Shown: positions 1 to 8,299 of the stretch, piece by piece
Position numbering within the stretch: the stretch's first letter is position 1
How the letters are laid out: each line of letters begins with the position of its first letter
DNA from: Actinacidiphila yeochonensis CN732
Lineage (GTDB): Bacteria > Actinomycetota > Actinomycetes > Streptomycetales > Streptomycetaceae
DNA: 64,000 nucleotides
NCBI RefSeq assembly: GCF_000745345.1
Contig: NZ_JQNR01000005.1
Span: 3,844,001-3,908,000 of the forward strand
Direction: 5' to 3'
Position numbers and translations under genes: made by a program
Notes under the pieces: generated by a model
What the model was told of the DNA's origin: nothing
Databases searched by the model: none
Seen by the model: the letters and a program-made list of their open reading frames with translations, nothing else

Positions 1-277
<277 letters not shown>

Positions 278-335
278 GAGCGGGCCTGGCGGCCGGTTCC
301 CAGGGGTCAGAGGCCGTGGCCGGCCAGTGATCGGA

Positions 336-380
336 TGACGCCCCGGCCGGTGATCGCATGACGGGCCGGCCGGGGCGTCA
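336..380. terminator. Hairpin after the UvrA-like gene
   Basis: A perfect 15-bp inverted repeat (336-350 against 366-380, arm TGACGCCCCGGCCGG) with a 15-nt loop lies 59 nt after the UvrA-like stop. There is no T tract, as is usual for Streptomyces terminators. Confidence 0.75.
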
Positions 381-1009
381 CGCCGGACATCGCGGCCGGA
401 CCGGGACCGACTTACGCCCCGTAGCCCGCACCCGGGTCGAGGGAGAACACGCCGGGGTACACCTCTCCCGTCACCTGGCGGTCAAAGGAGCCGCTCCGGA
501 CCCACCCGGCGTTCTCGGGCACGAACGGTCGGAGTGACCCCGGCGTTCTCGGGCACGAACGGTCGGAGTGACCCCGGCGGTCGGCTCGGCCTCGCGGGCC
601 GGGAACCGAGCTGCGTCGCCTCCATGGCGGAGGCGACGCCCCCCGCCCGCAGCCGGGCGAACCCCGCCACACGGACGTCAGCGGGGCCCGGAACCCTCGG
701 ATCGGCGCCGGTACCCCACACGGCGCCCAGCCGGCGCGCGTCGGAGAGCGGGCCGAGCGCGGTGAACCGGCGTTCGAGCGGACCAGGGTCCGTAGGGACG
801 CCGCCGCCTGCGCTCTCCGCCGTCGACGCCCACGCCGTGAGTACCGTCGCCAAGCCCGGCGCGAGCGCACCCCGGCGTCTCAGACCCGGCACGCCGACCA
901 TGAACGCCCTCCGCAGCGGTCGACCTGATCGCAGCGGTCCTCTCAGCGCCACCCCGGGGAATCGAGCAGCCGGGCGGCGCCCCGCACGGCCCCTCGGCCC
1001 GCCGGCCCC
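381..1009. other. Gene-poor region with possible decayed ORF
   Basis: About 630 bases without a recognisable gene. A minus-strand open frame at 482-952 (156 codons, reading MVGVPGLRRRG near its start) shows only a weak GC bias at third codon positions between 600 and 660 and loses it further on. It matches no family I know, and its 3' part runs through the 34-bp direct repeat. It may be a decayed gene or chance. Confidence 0.4.
511..578. repeat. 34-bp tandem direct repeat, two copies
   Basis: Two identical adjacent 34-base units start with GTTCTCGGGC and end with GACCCCGGC (511-544 and 545-578). The identity of the copies suggests a recent duplication by slippage. No function is evident. Confidence 0.9.
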
Positions 1010-1972
1010 TCAGCCCGCCGGCCGGGCGGTCTGCGCGGCCAGCGCGGCGCAGAGCCAGTCGTGGGCGGCGCCGGCGGTCGGCTCCGAGGGGCCGGACAGC
1101 TCCGCGGTCAGCTCCCAGTAGCGGTCGATCCGGGGGTCCGCGGCGAGTGTCCGGCTGAGCCCGCGGCGGAAGGCCGGGGTGTCCCGGGTACCGCGGGAGC
1201 GTGCGTAGGCGGAGACGAAGCAGTCGAGCGCCTCGCCCTCCCGCGGTGCCCGCCGCGCCCGCAGCCGCGGCGACGCCAGCGCGTAGGCCTCGATGAGGCC
1301 GTCGTAGAGCACCTCCGGGCGGCCCCCGTCGGGCCGGTGCGCCGCCGGCTGGCCGTGGCCGGTGCCGGTGCAGGGGGCGCTGACGAGGGCGTGCAGCCGG
1401 GTGAAGGCCAGCACCTGCGCCGGGGTCGGGTCGTCCGGGAGCCGCGGAACCGCCCCGTCGACGACGGCCGCCACCAGCCGGGCCGGCAACCGCGGCGGCA
1501 GCCAGCGCCGCCAGAAGCGCGCCAGCGCGGCCGTGCTGGGCGGCACGGACACCGCGCCGATCAGCCGCAGCCGCTCGGCGCGTTCCCCGGGGCCGCACTC
1601 CTGGAGCGACTGCAGAGCCGCCTCCTGCCAGCGCAGGACGGCCAGTTGCGAGCCGATCCGCCGCAGCCGGCCGGCGACGGCGTCCGCCAGCGCGTCCTCC
1701 TGGCCGAGGACGCGCCCCACCTCGGGGACCGGCAGGCCGAGGGCGCGCAGGGAGCGGATCAGGCCGAGCCGGTCGAGCGCGCCGGGGCCATAGCGGCGGT
1801 GGCCGCCGGCGCTGCGGCCGGCTTCGGGCAGCAGCCCGCTGTCGGAGTAGAAGCGGACGGCCTTGACGGTGACGCCCGCCCGTTCGGCGAGCTCCCCGAT
1901 GCTCCAGGTGCTGCCGGCGGGTGGTCCGGCGGGGGTCCCGGCGGGCGGTTCCGGGGGTGTCTTCTCGGGCAC
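1010..1972 (-). CDS. MerR-family transcriptional regulator
   Basis: A 320-residue protein with a GTG start. A proline-rich lead of about 22 residues precedes a MerR winged helix-turn-helix: SIGELAERAGVTVKAVRFY at about 23-41, then GGHRRYGPGALDRLGLIRSL. A coiled dimerisation segment and a long C-terminal half follow with no recognised sensor motif; this half contains Cys residues (ECGPG, ALDCF, WLCAAL) but no clear metal-binding set. It is divergent from the hydrolase gene at 2069, and the promoter between them has the 19-bp spacer and dyad that MerR proteins untwist to activate. It therefore probably controls that hydrolase gene; the inducer is unknown, although a small organic effector is a reasonable guess from the long C-terminal domain. 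Confidence 0.9.
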   Translation of the reverse strand: MPEKTPPEPPAGTPAGPPAGSTWSIGELAERAGVTVKAVRFYSDSGLLPEAGRSAGGHRRYGPGALDRLGLIRSLRALGLPVPEVGRVLGQEDALADAVAGRLRRIGSQLAVLRWQEAALQSLQECGPGERAERLRLIGAVSVPPSTAALARFWRRWLPPRLPARLVAAVVDGAVPRLPDDPTPAQVLAFTRLHALVSAPCTGTGHGQPAAHRPDGGRPEVLYDGLIEAYALASPRLRARRAPREGEALDCFVSAYARSRGTRDTPAFRRGLSRTLAADPRIDRYWELTAELSGPSEPTAGAAHDWLCAALAAQTARPAG

Positions 1973-1975
1973 GGC

Positions 1976-2006
1976 TTGAACCTCCCTCAGGGGGAGTTCC
2001 TACCGT
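1976..2006 (+). promoter_or_regulatory. MerR-type promoter (19-bp spacer with dyad)
   Basis: A -35-like TTGAAC (1976-1981) and a -10-like TACCGT (2001-2006) are separated by exactly 19 bp. The spacer holds an imperfect dyad (1978-1999: GAACCTCCC against GGGGAGTTC; 7 of 10 pairs match). The over-long spacer with an embedded dyad is the signature of promoters activated by MerR proteins. It points at the hydrolase gene that starts 63 bases downstream, and the MerR gene begins on the other strand at 1972. Confidence 0.75.
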
Positions 2007-2068
2007 AGCGACGAGCACGGACGGCCGACAGGGACGGCCCCGTGGGGACGGCGTGCGAGGAGGCTTCG

Positions 2069-3630
2069 ATGACGGCGTTCATCCTGGTTGCGGGGGCCCA
2101 CACCGGGGGCTGGATCTGGCGGGAGGTGGCCGCCCGGCTGCGGGAGGCGGGCGATCGGGTGCATCCGGTGACGCTCACCGGCATGGGCGGCCGGAGCGCG
2201 GCGGCCGGGCCCGGCACCGACCTGGAGGCGCACATCGGCGAGCTGCTGGAGCTGATCGACCGGACGGACGCGGCCGAGGTGGTGCTGGTCGGCCACTGCT
2301 ACGGCGTCTACCCTGTGCTCGGCGCGGCGGACCGGCGCCCGGGACGGATCGCCCGGATCGTCCTTCTGGACACGGGGATGCCCCAGCACGGCGACCGCGC
2401 CCTCGCCCTGGTGCCCGACCCGACGCTCCGCGACCGGCTGGCACAGCGGGCCGAGGCGGACGAGGACGGCTGGCGGGTCCCCCGCCGTCGCGCGAGGAGT
2501 GGCGGCGCTGGGGCAGCACCGACGGCCTCCCGCCCGCGGCCCTGGACCGGTTGGCGGCGAACGCCGTACCGCAGCCCGCCGGCACCCTCACCCAGCCGCT
2601 GCGCCTGACGGGAGCGGTCACCAGGCTGCCGGTGACCGGTGTGCTGTGCACCGCCAACGGCTCCAGCCTGGCCATGGTGGAGGCCCTGCTCAGGATGGGG
2701 GACCCGCGCTTCCAGGCACTCGCCGACCCCCGGGTGGGCTTCCTCGAACTCGGCGCCGGGCACTGGCCGATGCTCTCCTGCCCCGACGAGCTGGCCGACG
2801 TGCTCCTGCGGGCGGCCGCAGGGGAGGGGCACCGGGTGGCCGCCAGGACGGACGAACCGCCGGCGCACCTTCGCCCCTTCCTGCTGGACGTGCCGGAACG
2901 GCCGCGCGAGCGGGTGGGACGAGTCGACCTGTACTTCCCCGACGCCCCCGACGGTCTGGGGGACCTGGACGCCCCCGTCCGCGGCGACCTTTGCGGTGTC
3001 GGCCGCCCGTGGCCGGCGGTGGTGCTCGTCCACGGCGGCCCGGTCCACCCCGACGTGCGGCCGACCCCCAGGGACTGGCCCGGCTTCGTCGGCTACGGCC
3101 GGTACGTGGCGGCCAGGGGAGCCGTCGCCGCGGTGCTGGACCACCGGCTGCACGGTCTCGGCGACTTCGCCCGGGCCGCCGAGGACGTGGCCGAAGCGGT
3201 CGCCCTCGTACGGGCCGACCCGTGCGTCGACGCGGACCGGGTGGCGGTGTGGTGCTTCTCCGGCGGCGGGCTGCTCTCGGCGGACTGGCTCGCGGCGCCG
3301 CCGCCGTGGCTGCGGTGCGTCGCGGCGTCGTACCCGATCCTCGCGCCGCTGCCGAACTGGGCGCTGGTCGAGCCGCGGTTCCGCCCGGCGGTCGCGGTGC
3401 GGACCGCCGGACGGCTGCCGATCGTGCTGACCCGGGTGGGGCTGGAGACCGCCGAGATCGCGGCGACGGTCGAGGAGTTCCTGACCGCCGCGCGGAGGTG
3501 CGGTGCCGCGGTCGAGGTGGTCGACGTGCCGCTCGGCCACCACGGCTTCGAGACGGCCGACCACACCGACGAGGCGCGCGAGGCCCTGGACCGCGCGGTG
3601 CGGTCCGTACTGCGGCATCTGCGGAGCTGA
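2069..3630 (+). CDS. Two-domain alpha/beta hydrolase, frame break at 2479-2483
   Basis: The start is ATG at 2069 after GAGGAGG. The first ~137 codons read in one frame, and the rest is continuous in the next. One extra C in the CCCCC run at 2479-2483 joins them (VPPPSREEW) into a ~520-residue protein. Domain 1 (about 1-260) is an alpha/beta hydrolase of the esterase type with nucleophile elbow GHCYG, so Cys replaces the usual Ser, and a late catalytic His in GHWPM. Domain 2 (about 290-520) resembles dienelactone hydrolase or acyl-peptidase-type hydrolases, with CFSGGG as its elbow and HHGFE supplying His. Hydrolysis of an ester or lactone is likely; the substrate is unknown. Fusion of two such domains is unusual. 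It is probably switched on by the divergent MerR protein. The frame break is probably a sequence error, as it matches seven others in this window. Confidence 0.75.
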
Positions 3631-3733
3631 GGGGTCCCACGGGTCGGGTCGCGGCGCCGCGGGGACCGTCCGGTGCCGCCCTGACCCGCGCGCCCGCGGC
3701 CGGATGGGGACGCGCGCGCTGTGACCGCGTGCT

Positions 3734-4480
3734 TCAGCGGGCGAGCGGGGCGGCCCGGTGCGCGGCCATGGCCGGCAGCGGCCGCCAGCCGGCGCGGACG
3801 TCCCGCATGACCAGAGCGCAGTCCGGGGTCGCGCTCCCTGGCGGGAAGCGGTCCGGGTCGTCGAAGAAGGACGAGGCGGCGGATCGGATCCGGCCGGCCT
3901 CGACGTGCCAGGCGTCCGTTCGGAGTTCCATACCGTCCAGGTGGTCGCCGGACCGGGTGGGCGAGAAGCCCTTCGACCCGGCTCGGAAGAACCGGGACGC
4001 CTCCGCGAGGTCGGCGAACAGCGCGCTGCCGCGCAGCTCGTCGGCCGGCTCGACGGTGACGTCCACCCGAGTGCTGCCGTCCCTGGCCGCCATCGCGACG
4101 CGCGTACGGTGCGGCGGCTCGTGCACCGCGAAGTCGGCGCGGCCGTGTTCACCGGGGAAGACGCGGCCTCCGGCCCAGGCGGTGAGCCGTGAGGCGGTGT
4201 CGCGGCGCGGGATGTAGACGCCGGTCTCGACGCCGTCCGGTCCGTCCCACTCGACGGCGATCCGATGCGCCGCGTTCTCGCTCCGGAGGCCGAACGCCCC
4301 GGGTGCCCAGGCGGGCCGGACACCTCCCAGACGGAGGAGGCAGATGCCGGCGACCGCGTGGCCGTGCACCACCTGCGGGCGCAGCGGCCCGGGGAGCAGG
4401 CGGGCGGCGGCGTCCGGGGCGACCCGGTAGTTCACCAGAAGCCGTCGTTCGATGACGCTGGACAGTCGCGGCTGCATCAT
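3734..4480 (-). CDS. DUF2071 (YqjF-like) protein
   Basis: A 248-residue protein starting ATGATG at 4480, which overlaps the TGA of the upstream ArsR gene (4477-4479), so the two are translationally coupled. The N-terminus (IERRLLVNYRVAPDAAARLLPG) and the later segments VYIPRRDTAS and DGMELRTDAWHVEAG fit the DUF2071/COG2071 fold, related to acetoacetate decarboxylase-like beta barrels. No catalytic role is established for these proteins. Co-transcription with an ArsR repressor suggests it is the regulated output of that switch. No signal peptide or membrane segment is visible. Confidence 0.8.
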   Translation of the reverse strand: MMQPRLSSVIERRLLVNYRVAPDAAARLLPGPLRPQVVHGHAVAGICLLRLGGVRPAWAPGAFGLRSENAAHRIAVEWDGPDGVETGVYIPRRDTASRLTAWAGGRVFPGEHGRADFAVHEPPHRTRVAMAARDGSTRVDVTVEPADELRGSALFADLAEASRFFRAGSKGFSPTRSGDHLDGMELRTDAWHVEAGRIRSAASSFFDDPDRFPPGSATPDCALVMRDVRAGWRPLPAMAAHRAAPLAR

Positions 4481-4809
4481 GACCCCTCGCTCTGCGCCCC
4501 TGGGCGCCGTCTGGTGTGGCGCAGCACGATCTGCTCGGGGCAGACGGCGCTGAGGAACCGGCCGACGCAGGTCGCCAGGCGGTCCTCGGCCAGGGTGTAG
4601 AGGATCCGGTTGCCCTCCCGGCGCTCGGTGACCAGGCCGGCCCCCTTGAGCACGCCGAGATGGCGTGAGACGGAGGGCGCGCTGATCGGGAACCTGGCCG
4701 CGATCTCTCCGGCGGCGAGCTCGCCGCCTCCGAGGTCCTCCAGGATCTGGCGCCTCGTCGGGTCGGCGAGGGCCCGGAAGACCCCCGCCTCGTCCTGCGC
4801 TCCGGTCAT
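4477..4809 (-). CDS. ArsR-family repressor
   Basis: A 110-residue winged helix-turn-helix protein. FRALADPTRRQILEDL opens helix 1, SAPSVSRHLGVLKGAGLV is the recognition region, and RREGNRILYTL is the wing. The CVC-type metal box of true ArsR/SmtB sensors is absent; the only cysteines are in RLATCVGRFLSAVCPEQ. It is therefore more likely one of the non-metal ArsR regulators that pair with a small lipid- or ligand-binding partner. It is the first gene of a two-gene operon with the DUF2071 gene, with a 4-base overlap. A TTTAGC/GCTAAA dyad just upstream is probably its own operator. Confidence 0.9.
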   Translation of the reverse strand: MTGAQDEAGVFRALADPTRRQILEDLGGGELAAGEIAARFPISAPSVSRHLGVLKGAGLVTERREGNRILYTLAEDRLATCVGRFLSAVCPEQIVLRHTRRRPGAQSEGS

Positions 4810-4817
4810 GGTTCGTG

Positions 4818-4835
4818 TTTAGCTCTTTGGCTAAA
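4818..4835 (-). promoter_or_regulatory. Putative ArsR operator
   Basis: The inverted repeat TTTAGC-N6-GCTAAA (4818-4823 and 4830-4835) lies 9-26 bases upstream of the ArsR start codon. Its AT-rich composition is exceptional here. Position and symmetry fit an autorepression site; binding is inferred. Confidence 0.65.
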
Positions 4836-4976
4836 TACCCGCAAGGGGTCGGACGGCTTCCGCCGCGGACTGGCGGCGACCCGCCGGACCGGGCGCGAAC
4901 CCGCCGGTCCGAATGCGAACCCGTCGGTCCGAGTGCGACGTCACAGCGCGGGTGCCCGACTCGACGATACGGTGGA

Positions 4977-5023
4977 TTGCATAGAAGTGCGGTGCACCGT
5001 ATAGTCATGCTGTCTATAGGAGG
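4977..5023 (+). promoter_or_regulatory. argC promoter, ArgR-like sites and ribosome binding site
   Basis: TTGCAT (4977-4982) and TATAGT (5000-5005) are 17 bp apart and form a plausible vegetative promoter. TGCATA (4978-4983) and TCATGC (5005-5010) overlap these hexamers and recur in front of the argG remnant, so I read them as half-sites for ArgR. AGGAGG (5018-5023) is a near-ideal ribosome binding site 5 bases before the argC ATG. The leader is very short, so control should be by repressor occlusion rather than attenuation. Confidence 0.7.
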
Positions 5024-5028
5024 TAACG

Positions 5029-6057
5029 ATGGCAGTGCGTGTGGCGGTCGCCGGGGCCAGTGGTTACGCCGGCGGGGAGGTGCTCAGGCTGCTCGCCGGG
5101 CACCCCGAGGTCGAGATCGGCGCCGTGACGGCGAACAGCAACGCGGGCCAGCGCCTGGGCGCGGTCCAGCCGCACCTGCTGCCGCTGGCCGACCGGGTGC
5201 TGGCACCCACCACGGCGGAGGCGCTGGCCGGGCACGACGTGGTCTTCCTGGCGCTGCCGCACGGCCAGTCCGCCGCCGTGGCCGCCGAACTGGGACCGGA
5301 CGTCCTCGTCATCGACGTGGGCGCCGACTTCCGGCTGCGGAACCCCGCCGACTGGGAGCGGTTCTACGGCTCGCCGCACGCCGGCACCTGGCCGTACGGG
5401 CTGCCCGAGCTGCCCGGCGGCCGCGCCGCCCTCGAAGGGGCCCGCCGGATCGCGGTGCCCGGCTGCTACCCCACCGCCGTCTCGCTCGCCCTGGCCCCGG
5501 CGCTCGCCGCCGGCCTGGTCGAGCCCGAGGTCGTGGTGGTCGCCGCCTCCGGCACCTCCGGCGCCGGCAAGGCCCCCAAGCCGCACCTGCTCGGCTCCGA
5601 GGTGATGGGCTCGATGAGCCCGTACGGCGTCGGCGGCGGCCACCGGCACACCCCCGAGATCGCGCAGAACCTCACGGCCGCGGCCGGCGAGCCGGTCACC
5701 GTGTCCTTCACGCCCACCCTGGCGCCCATGCCGCGCGGCATCCTCGCCACGTGCAGCGCCAAGGTCCTGCCCGGCACCGACGCCGGCGCGCTGCGGGACG
5801 CCTACGAGAAGGCGTACGCCGACGAGCCGTTCGTCCACCTGCTCCCCGAGGGCCAGTGGCCGGCCACCGCCGCCGTCCAGGGCTCCAACGCGGTGCACCT
5901 CCAGATCGCGTACGACGAGGCGGCCGGGCGGTTGATCGCCATCAGCGCCATCGACAACCTCACGAAGGGCACGGCCGGCGGGGCCGTGCAGAGCATGAAC
6001 ATCGCCCTGGGCCTGCCCGAGGGCACGGGTCTTCCCATGATCGGAGTCGCACCTTGA
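5029..6057 (+). CDS. argC: N-acetyl-gamma-glutamyl-phosphate reductase
   Basis: 342 residues, the usual length. It reduces N-acetylglutamyl-5-phosphate to the semialdehyde with NADPH, the third step of arginine synthesis, in the cytosol. The N-terminal Rossmann motif VAGASGYAGGEVLRLL covers residues 7-22. The catalytic Cys146 lies in AVPGCYPT, and HRHTPEIAQ is the conserved substrate-binding region. The start follows AGGAGG closely. It is first in the argCJBD run, and its TGA overlaps the argJ TTG start. Expression is likely repressed by the ArgR protein encoded at 9545. Confidence 0.97.
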   Translation: MAVRVAVAGASGYAGGEVLRLLAGHPEVEIGAVTANSNAGQRLGAVQPHLLPLADRVLAPTTAEALAGHDVVFLALPHGQSAAVAAELGPDVLVIDVGADFRLRNPADWERFYGSPHAGTWPYGLPELPGGRAALEGARRIAVPGCYPTAVSLALAPALAAGLVEPEVVVVAASGTSGAGKAPKPHLLGSEVMGSMSPYGVGGGHRHTPEIAQNLTAAAGEPVTVSFTPTLAPMPRGILATCSAKVLPGTDAGALRDAYEKAYADEPFVHLLPEGQWPATAAVQGSNAVHLQIAYDEAAGRLIAISAIDNLTKGTAGGAVQSMNIALGLPEGTGLPMIGVAP

Positions 6058-7208
6058 GTGTCACGGCAGCTAAGGGGTTCACGGCGGCCGGAGTCGCCGC
6101 CGGGATCAAGAGCAGCGGCAACCCCGACCTCGCCCTGGTGGTCAACACCGGGCCGCGCAGCGCAGCCGCCGGCGTGACGACCTCCAACCGCGTCAAGGCC
6201 GCGCCCGTGCTGTGGACCGACCAGGTCCTCAAGGGCGGCGCGGTGACCGCGGTGGTGCTCAACTCCGGCGGCGCCAACGCCTGCACCGGCCCGGCCGGCT
6301 TCCAGGACACGCACGCCACCGCCGAACGGGTCGCCGAGGTGCTGGGCCACAGCGCCGCCGAGGTCGCGGTGGCCTCCACCGGCCTCATCGGCGTGCGGCT
6401 GCCGATGGACAAGCTGCTGCCGGGCATCGGGCTGGCCGCGGCGGAGCTGTCCGAGCACGGCGGCGAGAAGGCCGCCATCGCCATCAAGACCACCGACACC
6501 GTCCACAAGACGGCGGTGCGCACCAGCCCCGCCGGCTGGACCGTCGGCGGCATGGCCAAGGGCGCGGGCATGCTCGCGCCGGGCCTGGCCACCATGCTCG
6601 TGGTGGTCACCACCGACGCCGACGTGGACTCCGCCGTCCTGGACAAGGCGCTGCGCGAGGCCACCCGGGTCACCTTCGACCGGGTCGACTCCGACGGCTG
6701 CATGTCCACCAACGACACCGTGCTGCTGCTGGCCTCCGGCGCTTCGGGAACGGTCCCGGAGTACGACGAGTTCGCCGCGGCCGTGCGGGAGGTCTGCGCC
6801 GACCTGGGCCGGCAGCTGATCGGCGACGCCGAGGGGGCCAGCAAGGACATCGCCATCGAGGTGGTCAACGCCGCCACCGAGGACGACGCCGTCCTGGTCG
6901 CCCGCACCGTGTCCCGCAGCAACCTGCTCAAGTGCGCCATCCACGGCGAGGACCCCAACTGGGGCCGGGTGCTGTCCGCGGTCGGCACCACGTCCGCCGC
7001 CTTCGAGCCGGACGAGCTGAACGTCGCGATCAACGGCGTGTGGGTCTGCCGGAACGGCTCCGTCGGCGAGGACCGCGACCTGGTCGACATGCGCTTCCGC
7101 GAGGTCTCCATCACCGTCGACCTCGCCGCCGGCACGGAGTCCGCCGTGGTCTGGACGAACGACCTCACGGCCGACTACGTCCACGAGAACAGCGCGTACA
7201 GCTCATGA
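6054..7208 (+). CDS. argJ: Bifunctional ornithine acetyltransferase / N-acetylglutamate synthase
   Basis: 384 residues from a TTG start that overlaps the argC stop (TTGA). No other start in this frame gives the conserved N-terminus SVTAAKGFTAAGVAAGIK. It transfers acetyl from N-acetylornithine to glutamate and so recycles the blocking group. The precursor self-cleaves before a conserved Thr, here Thr180 in LATMLVV, giving alpha and beta chains. GRVLSAVG and the EDPNWGR region fit the family. The rare TTG start and overlap suggest translational coupling to argC. Whether it can also use acetyl-CoA cannot be judged from sequence. Confidence 0.96.
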   Translation: MSVTAAKGFTAAGVAAGIKSSGNPDLALVVNTGPRSAAAGVTTSNRVKAAPVLWTDQVLKGGAVTAVVLNSGGANACTGPAGFQDTHATAERVAEVLGHSAAEVAVASTGLIGVRLPMDKLLPGIGLAAAELSEHGGEKAAIAIKTTDTVHKTAVRTSPAGWTVGGMAKGAGMLAPGLATMLVVVTTDADVDSAVLDKALREATRVTFDRVDSDGCMSTNDTVLLLASGASGTVPEYDEFAAAVREVCADLGRQLIGDAEGASKDIAIEVVNAATEDDAVLVARTVSRSNLLKCAIHGEDPNWGRVLSAVGTTSAAFEPDELNVAINGVWVCRNGSVGEDRDLVDMRFREVSITVDLAAGTESAVVWTNDLTADYVHENSAYSS

Positions 7209-8299
7209 GCGGCCTGACCGACCCCGAACCCGAATCCGGAGCGGACGCAGTGACGGACCCCGCGCAGGACCCCGCCGCCACACTGGCCACGGCCCTCTGC
7301 GCCCCCGCCGGCGCCGACCCGGCCGCCGAACCGGCGGGCTGTGCCCGCCCCGGCGCCCGGCGCAGGGACACCGCGCTGCTGAAGGCCGGCGTGCTGGTCG
7401 AGGCCCTGCCGTGGCTCACCCGGCACAACGGCAAGATCGTGGTCGTCAAGTTCGGCGGCAACGCCATGGTGGACGAGGAGCTGAAGGCCGCCTTCGCCCA
7501 GGACATCGTCTTCCTGCGGCAGGCAGGGCTGCGCCCGGTCGTGGTGCACGGCGGCGGCCCGCAGATCAGCGCCCAGCTCGACCGGCACGGCCTGGTCAGC
7601 GAGTTCCGGGCCGGCCTGCGGGTGACCACGCCCGAGGCGATGGACGTGGTGCGGATGGTGCTCGCCGGGCAGGTCCAGCGCGAGCTGGTCGGCCTGCTCA
7701 ACCAGCACGGGCCGCTCGCGGTCGGGCTCACCGGCGAGGACGCCCGCACCATCAGCGCCGTCAAGCACCGCCCGGTCATCGACGGCGAGCCGGTCGACAT
7801 CGGCCGGGTGGGCGAGATCACCGCCATCGACACCGGCGCCATCGAGGCGCTGCTCGACGACGGCCGCATCCCGGTGGTGTCCTCCATCGCCCGCGCCGCC
7901 GACGACGGCCACGTCTACAACGTCAACGCCGACACCGCCGCCGCCGCGCTGGCCGCGGCCCTGGGCGCGATGACGCTGATGGTGCTCACCGACGTCGAGG
8001 GCCTGTACGAGGACTGGCCCAACAGCGACGAGGTGATCAGCAGGCTCACCGCGGGCGAGCTGGAGAAGCTGCTGCCGGAGCTGTCCAGCGGCATGGTGCC
8101 CAAGATGGAGGGCTGCCTGTACGCCGTCCGCAACGGCGTGGCCACCGCCAGGGTGATCGACGGCCGGGTGCGGCACGCGATCCTGCTGGAGATCTTCACC
8201 GACGAGGGCGTGGGCACGATGGTCGTGCCCGACCCGCCGGAGGACGCCGCCGCGGCGCCCGCCGGCCAGACCACCACCACGGAAGGGGCCACCCTGTGA
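7205..8299 (+). CDS. argB: Acetylglutamate kinase
   Basis: 364 residues from ATG 7205, overlapping the argJ stop (ATGA). It phosphorylates N-acetylglutamate in step two of the pathway. KIVVVKFGGNAMVD carries the ATP-phosphate Lys and glycines. VVVHGGGPQIS binds substrate, and NVNADTAAAALA lies in the nucleotide-binding half. The protein has about 55 extra N-terminal residues rich in Ala, Pro and Asp compared with ordinary ArgB. A GTG at 7250 would trim 15 of these, but the overlap favours 7205. N-terminal helices in hexameric ArgB enzymes mediate arginine feedback, and the segment ALLKAGVLVEALPWL could serve that role here. Confidence 0.96.
   Translation: MSGLTDPEPESGADAVTDPAQDPAATLATALCAPAGADPAAEPAGCARPGARRRDTALLKAGVLVEALPWLTRHNGKIVVVKFGGNAMVDEELKAAFAQDIVFLRQAGLRPVVVHGGGPQISAQLDRHGLVSEFRAGLRVTTPEAMDVVRMVLAGQVQRELVGLLNQHGPLAVGLTGEDARTISAVKHRPVIDGEPVDIGRVGEITAIDTGAIEALLDDGRIPVVSSIARAADDGHVYNVNADTAAAALAAALGAMTLMVLTDVEGLYEDWPNSDEVISRLTAGELEKLLPELSSGMVPKMEGCLYAVRNGVATARVIDGRVRHAILLEIFTDEGVGTMVVPDPPEDAAAAPAGQTTTTEGATL

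Noticed and set aside
534..1121. Plus-strand open frame of 195 codons opposite the MerR gene's end
   Set aside because: Its third-position bias is wrong, and it is an antisense shadow of the minus-strand frames and the MerR gene.
2308..4323. Very long minus-strand open frame of 671 codons
   Set aside because: Antisense to the well-supported hydrolase gene; such open antisense frames are common at this GC content.
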